Source: Streptomyces sp. TLI_053 | GTDB taxonomy: Bacteria > Actinomycetota > Actinomycetes > Streptomycetales > Streptomycetaceae | Assembly (NCBI RefSeq): GCF_900105395.1 | Contig: NZ_LT629775.1 | Location: 8,211,501 to 8,275,500 of the forward strand | Direction of reading: 5' to 3' | Length of the DNA stretch: 64,000 nucleotides | Shown: piece after piece, positions 14,849-23,200 of the stretch | Position numbering within the stretch: position 1 is the first letter of the stretch | Layout of the letters: each line of letters begins with the position of its first letter | Program-made: the position numbers and the translations under genes | The notes under the pieces: generated by a model | Database searches by the model: none | What the model saw: only the letters and a program-made list of their open reading frames with translations | Told to the model about the DNA's origin: nothing

Positions 14849-16437
14849 CGGCCCTCGGCCGGCTGCGGCCGACCCTCATCAACCCCACCTACACCCGGCT
14901 CTGGTTCGGCCAGGCGGTCTCCTCGGTCGGGGACGCGGTGTTCAGCACCACGCTGGTGCTCTGGGTGGCGACCGTGCTGGCGGAGGGGAAGTCCTGGGGC
15001 CCGCAGGCGGTCAGCGGCGTGGTCCTGGCGACCAGCGCGGCCGTGATGTTCGTCGGGCCCTTCGCCGGGGTCTTCGTCGACCGCTGGGACAAGCGCGCCA
15101 CCATGCTCGGCACCGAGGTGCTGCGCGGCGGGCTGGTCGCCGTCCTGACCGCCGTCGCCTTCGTGCCGACCCGGGAACTGCCCGCGGGCGTCTGGCTGGC
15201 GCTGATCTACGTGATGGTGCTGGTGCTCAACGCGGCCGGCCAGTTCTTCACCCCGGCCCGGTTCTCGATCATCGCGGAACTCGTGACGGACGAGGCCGAC
15301 CGGGCCCGGGCGGCGGGAATCGCCCAGGCGACCGGGCAGACCGCCTGGATCATCGGGCCGCCGCTCGCCGCACCGCTGCTGTTCGCGGTGGGCCTGCAGT
15401 GGGCGCTGCTGTTCAACGCGCTCTCGTACCTGGTGTCGTACGTCGCGATCAGTACGGCCGACCTGCGGCCGGTGCACCCCGCGCGGTCCGGACCGGCCGC
15501 TCCGAGGAACGGCAAGGCCGCCGAACGACCGGGCCTGTTCAAGGACTTCACCGCGGGACTGCGCTTCTTCGCGCACAACCGGTTCCTGGTCGCGCTGTTG
15601 CTGCTCACGGTGATCGGCCAGCTCGGGATGGGCGCCCTGAGCACCCTGAACATCTTCTTCGCCACCCGGAACCTGCACGTCTCCGCCGAGTCGTACGGCT
15701 ACCTCGGCATGGCGCTCGGCATCGGCGGGATCGCGGGCGCGCTCGCCGCCGGGCGGGTCGTGCAGTGGATCGGCGCCCGCCGGACGACCTGGATCGGCCT
15801 GATCGCGAGCGGCGCGCTGCTGGTGCTGTACTCGCGGCAGACCGGCTTCCCGGCGGCCGTGACGCTGCTGTTCGTCTTCGTGGTGCCGATCACCATGCTG
15901 AACACGGCGATGGCCCCACTGCTGCTCGCCGCCACCCCGCAGGAGTTCCGGGGGCGGGTGATCTCGGTGTTCTACCCGGTCACCCGGCTTGCGGCGATGC
16001 TGACGGCGGTGCTGTCCGGCTGGTTGGCGGGCAGCGGGCTGCGGGACTTCTCGGGCTCGGTGGCGGGCCTGCGGTTCGGCCCGATCGACACCATCTTCGC
16101 GGTGTCCGGGCTGGTGGTCGTGCTCGCCGGCGTCTACGCGCGGGTGGGCCTCCCGGCGAGCGGAACGGCCCCGGCCGCCGGGCCCGGACCCGCGGCGGCC
16201 GTACCCGACGAGCCCGTACCCGACGAGCCCGCACCCCTCGCGGCCGGACCCGACGCCGAACCGGCGCGCGAGCCCGTGGCCATGGCCGTCGAGGCGCACG
16301 GGGAAGTCCCCGGGGAGGCATCGGCCGACGCCCCGGCCTCCCCGGCTGATTCGACCGATCCGGCCGACCGGGCCGACCCGACCGACCGGGCCGACCCGGG
16401 CGAGGCGGTCGGTCCCGCCCCCGAGGAGCGGTCGTGA
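14845..16437 (+). CDS. MFS exporter of the RiPP-like locus
   Basis: 530 aa, start in a GTGA overlap. About 12 membrane segments; the MFS loop 2-3 signature region is VFVDRWDKRATML. It belongs by appearance to the MFS_3/enterobactin-exporter-like group (NPTYTRLWFGQAVSSVGDAV; PARFSIIAELV). After residue ~430 a long Ala/Pro/Asp-rich tail follows (VPDEPVPDEPAP; PTDRADPTDRADP), probably disordered and cytoplasmic. Its position within the overlapping gene train makes export of, or self-protection against, the peptide product its likely job. Confidence 0.85.
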   Translation: MTALGRLRPTLINPTYTRLWFGQAVSSVGDAVFSTTLVLWVATVLAEGKSWGPQAVSGVVLATSAAVMFVGPFAGVFVDRWDKRATMLGTEVLRGGLVAVLTAVAFVPTRELPAGVWLALIYVMVLVLNAAGQFFTPARFSIIAELVTDEADRARAAGIAQATGQTAWIIGPPLAAPLLFAVGLQWALLFNALSYLVSYVAISTADLRPVHPARSGPAAPRNGKAAERPGLFKDFTAGLRFFAHNRFLVALLLLTVIGQLGMGALSTLNIFFATRNLHVSAESYGYLGMALGIGGIAGALAAGRVVQWIGARRTTWIGLIASGALLVLYSRQTGFPAAVTLLFVFVVPITMLNTAMAPLLLAATPQEFRGRVISVFYPVTRLAAMLTAVLSGWLAGSGLRDFSGSVAGLRFGPIDTIFAVSGLVVVLAGVYARVGLPASGTAPAAGPGPAAAVPDEPVPDEPAPLAAGPDAEPAREPVAMAVEAHGEVPGEASADAPASPADSTDPADRADPTDRADPGEAVGPAPEERS

Positions 16438-19400
16438 GCTGCACCGCGTGCGGACGCCGCACCGCCGAGGCGGACCGGTTCTGCGCCGGCTGCGGCACCC
16501 CGCTCGCCCCGGCGTCCGCCGCGTCCGCCGCGTTCCCCGCTCCGCCCCCGGTCGTCGCCGAACCGCGCGAATCGCGCCGCAAGGTGTCGATGCTCTTCCT
16601 GGACGTCGTCGGTTCCACCACCCTCGCCGAGCGACTGGACCCCGAACCGCTGCGCCGCGTCATGGACCGCTACTTCGCCAGCTGCGGCGCCTGCATCGCC
16701 GAACACGGCGGCGTCGTCGAGAAGTTCATCGGCGACGCGATCCTCGCCGCCTTCGGCGCCACCGCCGCCCGCGAGGACGACGCGCTGCGCGCCGTCCGGG
16801 CCGCCACCGGCGCGCTCGCCGCGCTGGCCGGCCTCACGGCCGACCTCGCCGCCCGGTACGGGGTCGAGCTGGAGGCCCGGGCCGGGATCTGCACCGGCAA
16901 CGTCGTGGTGATCACCCGCCCGGGGGACGACTTCCGGGTCGTCGGGGACTCCGTCAACACGGCCGCCCGGCTGCAGACCGCCGCCGCTCCCGGCGAGGTG
17001 CTGATCTGCGCCGACACCGCCGCGATGGTGCGGGCGCAGGTGGGCATCGAACCGGTCGAACCGCTGCGGCTGAAGGGCAAGTCCCGCCCGGTGCCGGCCT
17101 GGCGGGTCACCGCCCCGGACGCGACGGCCGACGCCCCGGGCCCGCTCACCCCGTTCATCGGCCGGACGGACGAGCTGGCCGCGCTCGAACGCGGCTACCG
17201 GCGGGCCCGGGAGCGGCGCGAGGTGTGCCTCGCCACCGTGCTCGGTGCTCCGGGCATCGGAAAGTCGCGTCTGGTCCGGGAGTTCCTGTCCGGACTGCCC
17301 GACGGCGAGGCGCTGGTGCTGGCCGGGCGCTGCTCCGCCTACGGCCGGGGGATCACCTACCGGCCGCTCGCCGAGATGCTCGGCTCGTTGCCCGGCGGCC
17401 GGCCCGAACTGGTGCGGCTGCTCGCCGAGGACGCCGCGCAGGCCGGGTCTCCCGACCGTGCGGACGGCCGCACGCGACGCCTGGTCACCCGCACCCTCGC
17501 CGCCGTCGCCGACCCCGCCCTCGTCGACCCCGCTGTTGCCGACCCCGCCCTCGGTGACCCAGCCGATTCCGCCGACCCCGCCGACCCCGCAGACCCGCCC
17601 CCCGGACAGGTCGGCGTCGAGGACATCGCCTGGGCCGTGCGCCACCTCCTGGCGGTGCTCGGCCGCTCCCGTCCCGTGGTCATGGTCTGGGAGGACCTGC
17701 ACTGGGCGGAGGCGACCCTGCTCGACCTCGTCGACGAGATCGCGACCTGGCTGCGCGACGTCCCCGTCCTGCTGCTCTGCGTCGCCCGTCCCGAACTGCT
17801 CGACCAGCGCGCCGACTGGGGCGGGGGCAAGCCGTGCGCCACCACCGTCGACCTCGGGCCGATGAGCGAGGAGCAGACCGCCGCCCTGGTCGGCGGCCTG
17901 GTCCTGCGCGGCGACGTCCACCCGCAGGACCTCCGGATCGAGGAACAGCGGGAACTGGCCGGTCGGGTGGTCGCGTTGTGCGACGGCAACCCGTTCTTCG
18001 CCGAACAGCTCATGGACGTCTTCGCCGAGACCGCCCCCGGTACCCATGTGCCGCCCACCGTCCAGGCGTTGCTCGGTGCGAGGCTGGACCGGCTCCCGGC
18101 CACCGAGCGCGGACTGCTGGAACTCGCCGCCGTCGTCGGGCGCGAGTTCAGTCGCGGGCAGCTGCGGGCGATGGCCGAGGCCGACGGCGTGGTGCCGGCC
18201 GCCGCCGACGAGGCGACCGCCCGGCTGGCCCGCCGCCGGGTCTTCGAGCCCGGACCCGCCGCCACCTACCGCTTCGCCCAGGCGCTGCTGCGGGATACTG
18301 CCTACGAGTTCACCCCGAAGACCAGGCGGGAACGCTGGCACGGGTTCCTCGCGGACCGGCTCTCCCGCGCCCGCCCGGGAGACCCGATGGCGGTCGCCTA
18401 CCACGTCGAGGCCGGATGGCAGCTTCGCCGACAACTACGGCCGGGCGAGCACGAGTTGCCCGCTCTGGCCGGGGCGGCGGCCGGGACCCTGATCGCCGAG
18501 GGGACGCGCGCGCTGGCCCGCAAGGACCTCCCCGCCGCCGTCCAGCTCCTCGAACGCGGCCGTACCTTGCTGCCGGTCGGGGACCCCCGGCACATCCCGC
18601 TCGCGCTGCACGTCTGCGACGCGGGGATCTGGCTCCAGGACGAGGCCCGGTGCCGGGCCGCGCTCGACGCCGCCGAGGCCGCGCTGCCCGGCAACCCGCG
18701 CGCCGCGGCGACCCTCGCCGTCCAGCGCGGGATCGTCGCCCTCCGGCTCGGCCTCGCCCCGCCCGCCGCCGTCGCCGCCGACGCGGACCGCCTCACCGCG
18801 CTGCTGGAGCACGACCCGGGCGACGACCGCAGCTGGTCCCGGCTCCACCAACTGCACGCCCACCTCGAACTCGCCGCCGAGCGCACCGCCTCCGCCGAGT
18901 CCTCCTTCCGGCTCGCACTGGCCCGCGCCCGGGTCCTCGCCGACAACTACGAGGAGGACCGACTCCTCTGCGCTGTGTGCGAGTTGGCCCAGTGGACGCC
19001 CACCCCGGTGGCCGCCTCGCTGGAGCTGTGCGCGCTGCTCGGCCGACGCTTCGCCGCCAACCGCTCGCTGCTGATCCCCGTGCTCGTCGCCCGCGCCCAC
19101 CTGGAGGCGCTCGCCGGGGACGTGGCGGCCGCCCGCCGTACCCTCACCGAGGCGCTCACCTGCTCCCACGACGTGCACACCGACCTCGCGGACGCCGTCG
19201 TGCTGGACGCGGCGGGCTTCGTCGAGTCGCTGGCCGGGGCCCACGAGGTCGCCGAGGCCCGCTACCGGCAGAGCCTCGGCGTGCTGCGCGCCGCCGAGCA
19301 CGCCCCGGACACCCGGACCACGGAGGTCGCCATCGCCCGCGAGCTGTTCGCCCAGGGCCGGACCGGCGCCGCCGCCGTCGCACTGGCCGCGCTCGACCCG

Positions 19401-19943
19401 CCGGACGGTCCGGACGGAAGGCCCGGCGAGCAGTCCGGGGAGCGGGACCGCGGCCGGGACAACGACCAGCCGGACCGCGGCAGGGACGGCGGGAACCCGC
19501 GTGCCCGGCTGGGCGCGACGGCGCTGCGCGCCCGCCTCGCCTCCGCCCGCGGCGACCACCCCGAGGCGGTCGCCGCCGCCACGGCGGCCCGCCGGCTGAG
19601 CGAGGACTCCGACGACCCGTGCCTGGTCGGGGAGACGCTGTTCGATCTGGCGATCGTGCTCCGCGCGGCCGGCCGGGCCGAGCGGGCGACGGCTGAAGGG
19701 ACCGAGGCGTTGCGGATGTTCGAGGCCAAGGGGGCCGCGCTGCCCGCCGGACGGGTCCGCGCCTGGCTCGCCGCCGGGGGAACGGGCGCCCCCGGCGGCG
19801 CCGCACCTGCCCCTGCCGTCGTGTCTGCCGCACCCGTCGTGCCTGCCCATACCGTCGTGCCTGCCCCACCCGACGTTCCTGCCCCGCCCAAGGTGCCCGC
19901 CCCACCCGACGCGCCCGGCACCGGAGGAGGTGCCCGACGATGA
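16434..19943 (+). CDS. Zinc-ribbon / class III nucleotide cyclase / AAA / TPR signalling protein
   Basis: 1169 aa, start in a GTGA overlap. Residues 3-21 form a zinc ribbon (CTACG and CAGCG). Residues ~50-225 form a class III adenylate/guanylate cyclase domain (SMLFLDVVGSTTLAERL; EKFIGDAILAAFG; VVGDSVNTAARLQ). Both metal Asp and the Asn/Arg pair are present, so it may be active. Residues ~235-600 are a STAND-like ATPase (Walker A GAPGIGKSR; Walker B VVMVWEDLHWAE), and the remainder is TPR-like helices. Such proteins act as regulators or sensors. Here it is embedded between the exporter and the protease of a biosynthetic operon, so it may sense product or peptide and produce a nucleotide signal. 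A purely regulatory, cyclase-independent role is also possible. Confidence 0.8.
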   Translation: MSCTACGRRTAEADRFCAGCGTPLAPASAASAAFPAPPPVVAEPRESRRKVSMLFLDVVGSTTLAERLDPEPLRRVMDRYFASCGACIAEHGGVVEKFIGDAILAAFGATAAREDDALRAVRAATGALAALAGLTADLAARYGVELEARAGICTGNVVVITRPGDDFRVVGDSVNTAARLQTAAAPGEVLICADTAAMVRAQVGIEPVEPLRLKGKSRPVPAWRVTAPDATADAPGPLTPFIGRTDELAALERGYRRARERREVCLATVLGAPGIGKSRLVREFLSGLPDGEALVLAGRCSAYGRGITYRPLAEMLGSLPGGRPELVRLLAEDAAQAGSPDRADGRTRRLVTRTLAAVADPALVDPAVADPALGDPADSADPADPADPPPGQVGVEDIAWAVRHLLAVLGRSRPVVMVWEDLHWAEATLLDLVDEIATWLRDVPVLLLCVARPELLDQRADWGGGKPCATTVDLGPMSEEQTAALVGGLVLRGDVHPQDLRIEEQRELAGRVVALCDGNPFFAEQLMDVFAETAPGTHVPPTVQALLGARLDRLPATERGLLELAAVVGREFSRGQLRAMAEADGVVPAAADEATARLARRRVFEPGPAATYRFAQALLRDTAYEFTPKTRRERWHGFLADRLSRARPGDPMAVAYHVEAGWQLRRQLRPGEHELPALAGAAAGTLIAEGTRALARKDLPAAVQLLERGRTLLPVGDPRHIPLALHVCDAGIWLQDEARCRAALDAAEAALPGNPRAAATLAVQRGIVALRLGLAPPAAVAADADRLTALLEHDPGDDRSWSRLHQLHAHLELAAERTASAESSFRLALARARVLADNYEEDRLLCAVCELAQWTPTPVAASLELCALLGRRFAANRSLLIPVLVARAHLEALAGDVAAARRTLTEALTCSHDVHTDLADAVVLDAAGFVESLAGAHEVAEARYRQSLGVLRAAEHAPDTRTTEVAIARELFAQGRTGAAAVALAALDPPDGPDGRPGEQSGERDRGRDNDQPDRGRDGGNPRARLGATALRARLASARGDHPEAVAAATAARRLSEDSDDPCLVGETLFDLAIVLRAAGRAERATAEGTEALRMFEAKGAALPAGRVRAWLAAGGTGAPGGAAPAPAVVSAAPVVPAHTVVPAPPDVPAPPKVPAPPDAPGTGGGARR

Positions 19944-20824
19944 CCGACCTCCACCTCCCGCCCTGGCGCCGCCCGCCGCGCGACCACTTCCCCGGAGTGC
20001 CCGCCTGGAGCATGCCGGTCTCCGTCGTGCCCCAGGAGCCCTTCGACGTCAGCCCGCTCGGCGGCCACCTCACCCAGGACTGGGCCTGGGGCGGCGCCGA
20101 CGGCTCCGGCGTGCGGGTCTGTGTCCTGGACAGCGGCGTGGACGCCGAACACCCACTGGTCGGCGGCCTCGACCGGGCCATGGACGTGGTGCGCGCCGAG
20201 GACGGCGCCCTCACCGTCACCCCGACCGAGCCGGGCGACGCGGCCGGCCACGGCACCGCCTGCGCCAGCGTCATCCGCTCCGTCGCCCCCGGCGCTGCGC
20301 TCACCTCGGTCCGCGTCCTGTCCGGCGGCCGGCACGGCAGCGGTGCCGCCCTGCTGGCCGGGCTGACCTGGGCCATCGAGGAGGGCTACGACGTCATCAA
20401 CATGAGCCTGTCGACGACCAAGGCGGAGTTCTGCGACGCCCTGCGCGACCTCTCCGACTCCGCCTACTTCCGCCGCTGCGTCATCGTCGCCTCCGCCCAC
20501 AACATGCCGGTGCGCAGCTACCCGTGGCCCTTCGCCTCGGTCATCTCGGTGGCCAGCCACGACAGCCCCAACCCGATGACGTACTACTACAACCCGTCAC
20601 CGCCGGTGGAGTTCTACGCCCGGGGTGTACGGGTGCCGGTGGCCGGACCCGGCGGCCGCCACCTGCTCAGCACCGGGAACAGCTTCGCGACCCCGCACAT
20701 CGCGGGTATCTGCGCGCTCATTCTCAGCAAGCACCGCTCGCTCACCCCCTTCCAGCTCAAGTCCGTCCTCTACCTGGCCGCTGAGAACGTAGCCGTACCC
20801 GATGGAGGTGCGCGTGTCGACTGA
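19940..20824 (+). CDS. Cytoplasmic S8 (subtilisin-like) peptidase, probable leader protease
   Basis: 294 aa, start in an ATGA overlap after a GGAGGAGG ribosome site. The subtilase triad is visible: Asp64 (CVLDSGVDAEHP), His104 (AAGHGTACAS), Ser248 (STGNSFATPHIAG), with oxyanion Asn188 in VASAHN. It has no signal peptide or pro-domain, unlike secreted subtilisins, and so should act inside the cell. In cyanobactin pathways subtilases cleave the leader. By analogy it should mature the acidic-leader peptide encoded at 9823. Its stop overlaps the GAF gene by ~11 bp. The identity as a subtilase is firm; the substrate is inferred. Confidence 0.85.
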   Translation: MTDLHLPPWRRPPRDHFPGVPAWSMPVSVVPQEPFDVSPLGGHLTQDWAWGGADGSGVRVCVLDSGVDAEHPLVGGLDRAMDVVRAEDGALTVTPTEPGDAAGHGTACASVIRSVAPGAALTSVRVLSGGRHGSGAALLAGLTWAIEEGYDVINMSLSTTKAEFCDALRDLSDSAYFRRCVIVASAHNMPVRSYPWPFASVISVASHDSPNPMTYYYNPSPPVEFYARGVRVPVAGPGGRHLLSTGNSFATPHIAGICALILSKHRSLTPFQLKSVLYLAAENVAVPDGGARVD

Positions 20825-21530
20825 CCCGTTGGAGAGTGCCGAGCTGCGGCAACGCAGACTGCTCCAGTCGATCGTGGAGGTGGCCCGCAGCGTGTTCGGC
20901 GCGGCCGCCGCCTCCGTGCTGCTGGTGGACGAGGCCGACGGAGACCTCGTCTTCGAGGCGGTGGCGGGGGAGGGGGAGCACCATCTCCTGGGCAGCCGCT
21001 TCCCGGCCGGCACCGGTATCGCGGGCTGGGCGCTGATGACCGGCCAGCCGGTGGTGGTGGACGACGTGGCGGACAGCCCGCAGTTCGCCCGCTCGGCCGC
21101 CGAGTCCACCGGCTATGTGCCGAGCAGCATCATGGCCGCCCCGCTGATCTGCGACGGCGACTGCATCGGGGTGCTGTCCGTGCTGGACCGCGACAGCCGT
21201 CCGCGCTGCGACCTCGGGGACATGGCCTCGCTCGGCCTGCTGGCCACCGAGATGGCGACGGTGCTGGAACTCCTGGTGACCCTCCGTTCCGCCGCCCCCG
21301 ACCCGGTGGCGGCGGCGCCCGTGCCCGGCAAGGCGGCGGCCTTCGACCTGGCGGTGCTGCAACGTGTCGCCGACCGGCTCCCCGGCGCCCCGGACCAGGT
21401 GGCCGCGACCGTCGGCAAGCTGCTGGCGATGGCCGACGACCTGCTCGCCACCGCCGACATCACCGTCACCGCCACTGCTACCGCTACCGCCACCCCTGCC
21501 GCCACGGCCACCGCCGACGCCGATGCCTGA
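20814..21530 (+). CDS. GAF-domain protein
   Basis: 238 aa from GTG 20814, chosen because GGAGGT at 20804-20809 gives ideal spacing. Residues ~15-150 form a GAF domain (SIVEVARSVFGAAAASVLLVD; GTGIAGWALMTGQPVVVDDV; MAAPLICDGDCIGVLSVLDR). A short helical region follows, and the tail is a TATATATATPAATATADADA low-complexity segment. No output domain is attached. It may be a small-ligand sensor or partner for the cyclase/ATPase protein two genes upstream. It overlaps the S8 gene by 11 bp and the ATP-grasp gene by 8 bp. Confidence 0.75.
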   Translation: MSTDPLESAELRQRRLLQSIVEVARSVFGAAAASVLLVDEADGDLVFEAVAGEGEHHLLGSRFPAGTGIAGWALMTGQPVVVDDVADSPQFARSAAESTGYVPSSIMAAPLICDGDCIGVLSVLDRDSRPRCDLGDMASLGLLATEMATVLELLVTLRSAAPDPVAAAPVPGKAAAFDLAVLQRVADRLPGAPDQVAATVGKLLAMADDLLATADITVTATATATATPAATATADADA

Positions 21531-22617
21531 CCGCCCCGCCGGGGCGCCCGCCTCGCGCGCGCCCCGCCCGTCCCGCTCGCCGCGCTCGCCCTTCCTCGCC
21601 CAGCTCGACGACCCCGCCCGCACCCTGGACGCACGCCCGCGACCGGCCCCCTGCGTCCTGCTGCTCAGCCGCGCCTGCGACACCGACCTCGACCCGGTGC
21701 GGAACCTGCTCGCGGGCGCCGGCATCCGCACCGCCCGCCTGAACGCCGAGGAACTGGCCGCGACCTCCCTGACGATCGCCCCCGACAGCCGCGCCGTCCG
21801 GCTGAACGGGCGCGAGCTGACCCCCACCGTCACCTGGATCCGCCACTTCGCCGCCACCGCCCTCGACCCGGCCGGGTTCGACGGTCCGGCGCTCCTGGGC
21901 GGCCCGGTCCCGCAGGGCACCGACACCGCCGGGACGCCGCGCGGCGCCTTCCTCCGCGACTCGTGGCAGGCGGCGGCCGCCCAACTGGCGGCGATCTCCG
22001 GGACGGCGGTCCGCCCCGACCGCCCCGGGGTGCTCTGCCAACTGGACCTCGCCCGCCGGTACGGGGTCGCGGCGCCGCGTGCCGTGCTGACCACCGACCC
22101 GCACCTCGTGCGCGACGAGTTCGACGGCCCGCGCGTGGTCGTCAAGGCGGCCGGCCACCACTTCGTGGAGCCGGTCCCCGGCCGGCTGCAGGGGATCTTC
22201 CCGACCGTGCTGGACCGGGCCGACCTGGCCGGCGGCCCGCGCCCCGGACCGCCGGTGATCGTCCAGGAGTACGTCGAGCACGAGGCCGAACTGCGGGTCT
22301 ACTTCGTCGGCGGGCAACTGCACGCCTTCGAGGTCACCAAGACCGACCCGGCCGACCCCTGGACCGCGCCCGACCGGCTCGGTGTCCGTGCTCTGCCGTC
22401 GCCCCCGCCGGAGGTCGCCGCCGCGACCCGCACCCTGGCCGCCGCGATGTCCCTGCGCTACGGCGCGTTCGACTTCCTCCTCAGCGACGGCACCCCGGTC
22501 TTCCTGGAGGTCAACCCCGACGGCGACTGGCGCTGGGCCGAGCGCCGCACCCGCACCACCCCGGTCACCGTCGCCGTCGCCGCCATGCTGGCCGCCCTCC
22601 ACCGCGCCGCGCTCTGA
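21523..22617 (+). CDS. ATP-grasp peptide ligase (MvdD/graspetide-maturase-like)
   Basis: 364 aa, ATG 21523 overlapping the GAF gene. The N-terminal part (VLLLSRACDTDLDPVRNLL; TWIRHFA) resembles the pre-ATP-grasp domain of MvdC/MvdD enzymes. The ATP-grasp part contains RVVVKAAGHHFVEPVPG, IVQEYVEHEAELRVYFVGG and the metal-binding end FLEVNPDGDWRWAE, typical for graspetide maturases. These ligases join Asp/Glu side chains to Ser/Thr/Lys in acidic precursor peptides. The candidate precursor is rich in Asp/Glu and has Ser-Ser near its end, so ester formation is plausible. It is the last gene of the overlapping train. Alternative: an amino-acid ligase acting on a free carboxylate. Confidence 0.8.
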   Translation: MPDRPAGAPASRAPRPSRSPRSPFLAQLDDPARTLDARPRPAPCVLLLSRACDTDLDPVRNLLAGAGIRTARLNAEELAATSLTIAPDSRAVRLNGRELTPTVTWIRHFAATALDPAGFDGPALLGGPVPQGTDTAGTPRGAFLRDSWQAAAAQLAAISGTAVRPDRPGVLCQLDLARRYGVAAPRAVLTTDPHLVRDEFDGPRVVVKAAGHHFVEPVPGRLQGIFPTVLDRADLAGGPRPGPPVIVQEYVEHEAELRVYFVGGQLHAFEVTKTDPADPWTAPDRLGVRALPSPPPEVAAATRTLAAAMSLRYGAFDFLLSDGTPVFLEVNPDGDWRWAERRTRTTPVTVAVAAMLAALHRAAL

Positions 22618-22780
22618 CCGGCACCCGGTCCGGCCTGGTCCGGCCTGGTCCGGCCCGGTCCCGCCCGGTCCGGTCCCGCCCGAGCCCTCCCCGGCGTCGG
22701 ACGGCAGCGGGTGTGGGCCGACACCGACGGGGTAGCCGCGCGGTGGCAGAGCTTCCGGACCCGGAGAGGAACGACCGACC

Positions 22781-23047
22781 GTGGGAATCCCCCCGAACGA
22801 CCCCGTCCCGCCCAGCCCCACCCCGCCCCCCGGCCCGGGACCCGCGCCGGGGCCGGGACCGCTGCCCGGCCCGGTACCCGGTCCCGGCGGGCCGGACCCG
22901 AGGCCGCCCGGCCCGGTGCCGCCGGAGCCCGACCCGCTCCCGCCGCCCGCTCCGCGACCTGACCCGCACCCGGCCCCGGGGCCCCTGCCCGGGCCCGGCC
23001 CCGCTCCCGAACCGGTGACCCGCGCGCCCGCGACCCTCGACCGCTGA
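22781..23047 (+). CDS. Possible proline-rich small protein, 88 aa
   Basis: GTG 22781 after GAGAGGA (about 12 bp upstream). The product is nearly half proline with Gly/Asp (IPPNDPVPPSPTPPPGPGP). It has no membrane segment or signal peptide. Such sequence may be a real disordered protein or merely an open frame in extremely GC-rich DNA; evidence is weak. It lies between the ATP-grasp gene and an MFS gene. Confidence 0.3.
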   Translation: MGIPPNDPVPPSPTPPPGPGPAPGPGPLPGPVPGPGGPDPRPPGPVPPEPDPLPPPAPRPDPHPAPGPLPGPGPAPEPVTRAPATLDR

Positions 23048-23188
23048 CCCCGACCGCCGCCGCGCCGTCCTCCACGCCGCCCGCCCGCCGCGCCCGCCGC
23101 GCCCGCCGCCGACCGGCCGGGGCCGGCGGGCCTCGGCCATTCGGCGCAGCCACCGGCCACCGGGCCGCCGCCGTCCCGCCCCGGCGCC

Positions 23189-23194
23189 TACCGT
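23189..23194 (+). promoter_or_regulatory. -10 box TACCGT, leaderless MFS transcript
   Basis: TACCGT ends 6 nt before ATG 23201, with no ribosome site between, consistent with a transcript starting at the ATG. Confidence 0.4.
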
Positions 23195-23200
23195 GGGCGG

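Noticed and set aside
16134..18434. 766-codon antisense frame under the cyclase/AAA gene
   Set aside because: Mirror-image frame of a high-GC gene with no recognisable domain and no initiation site.
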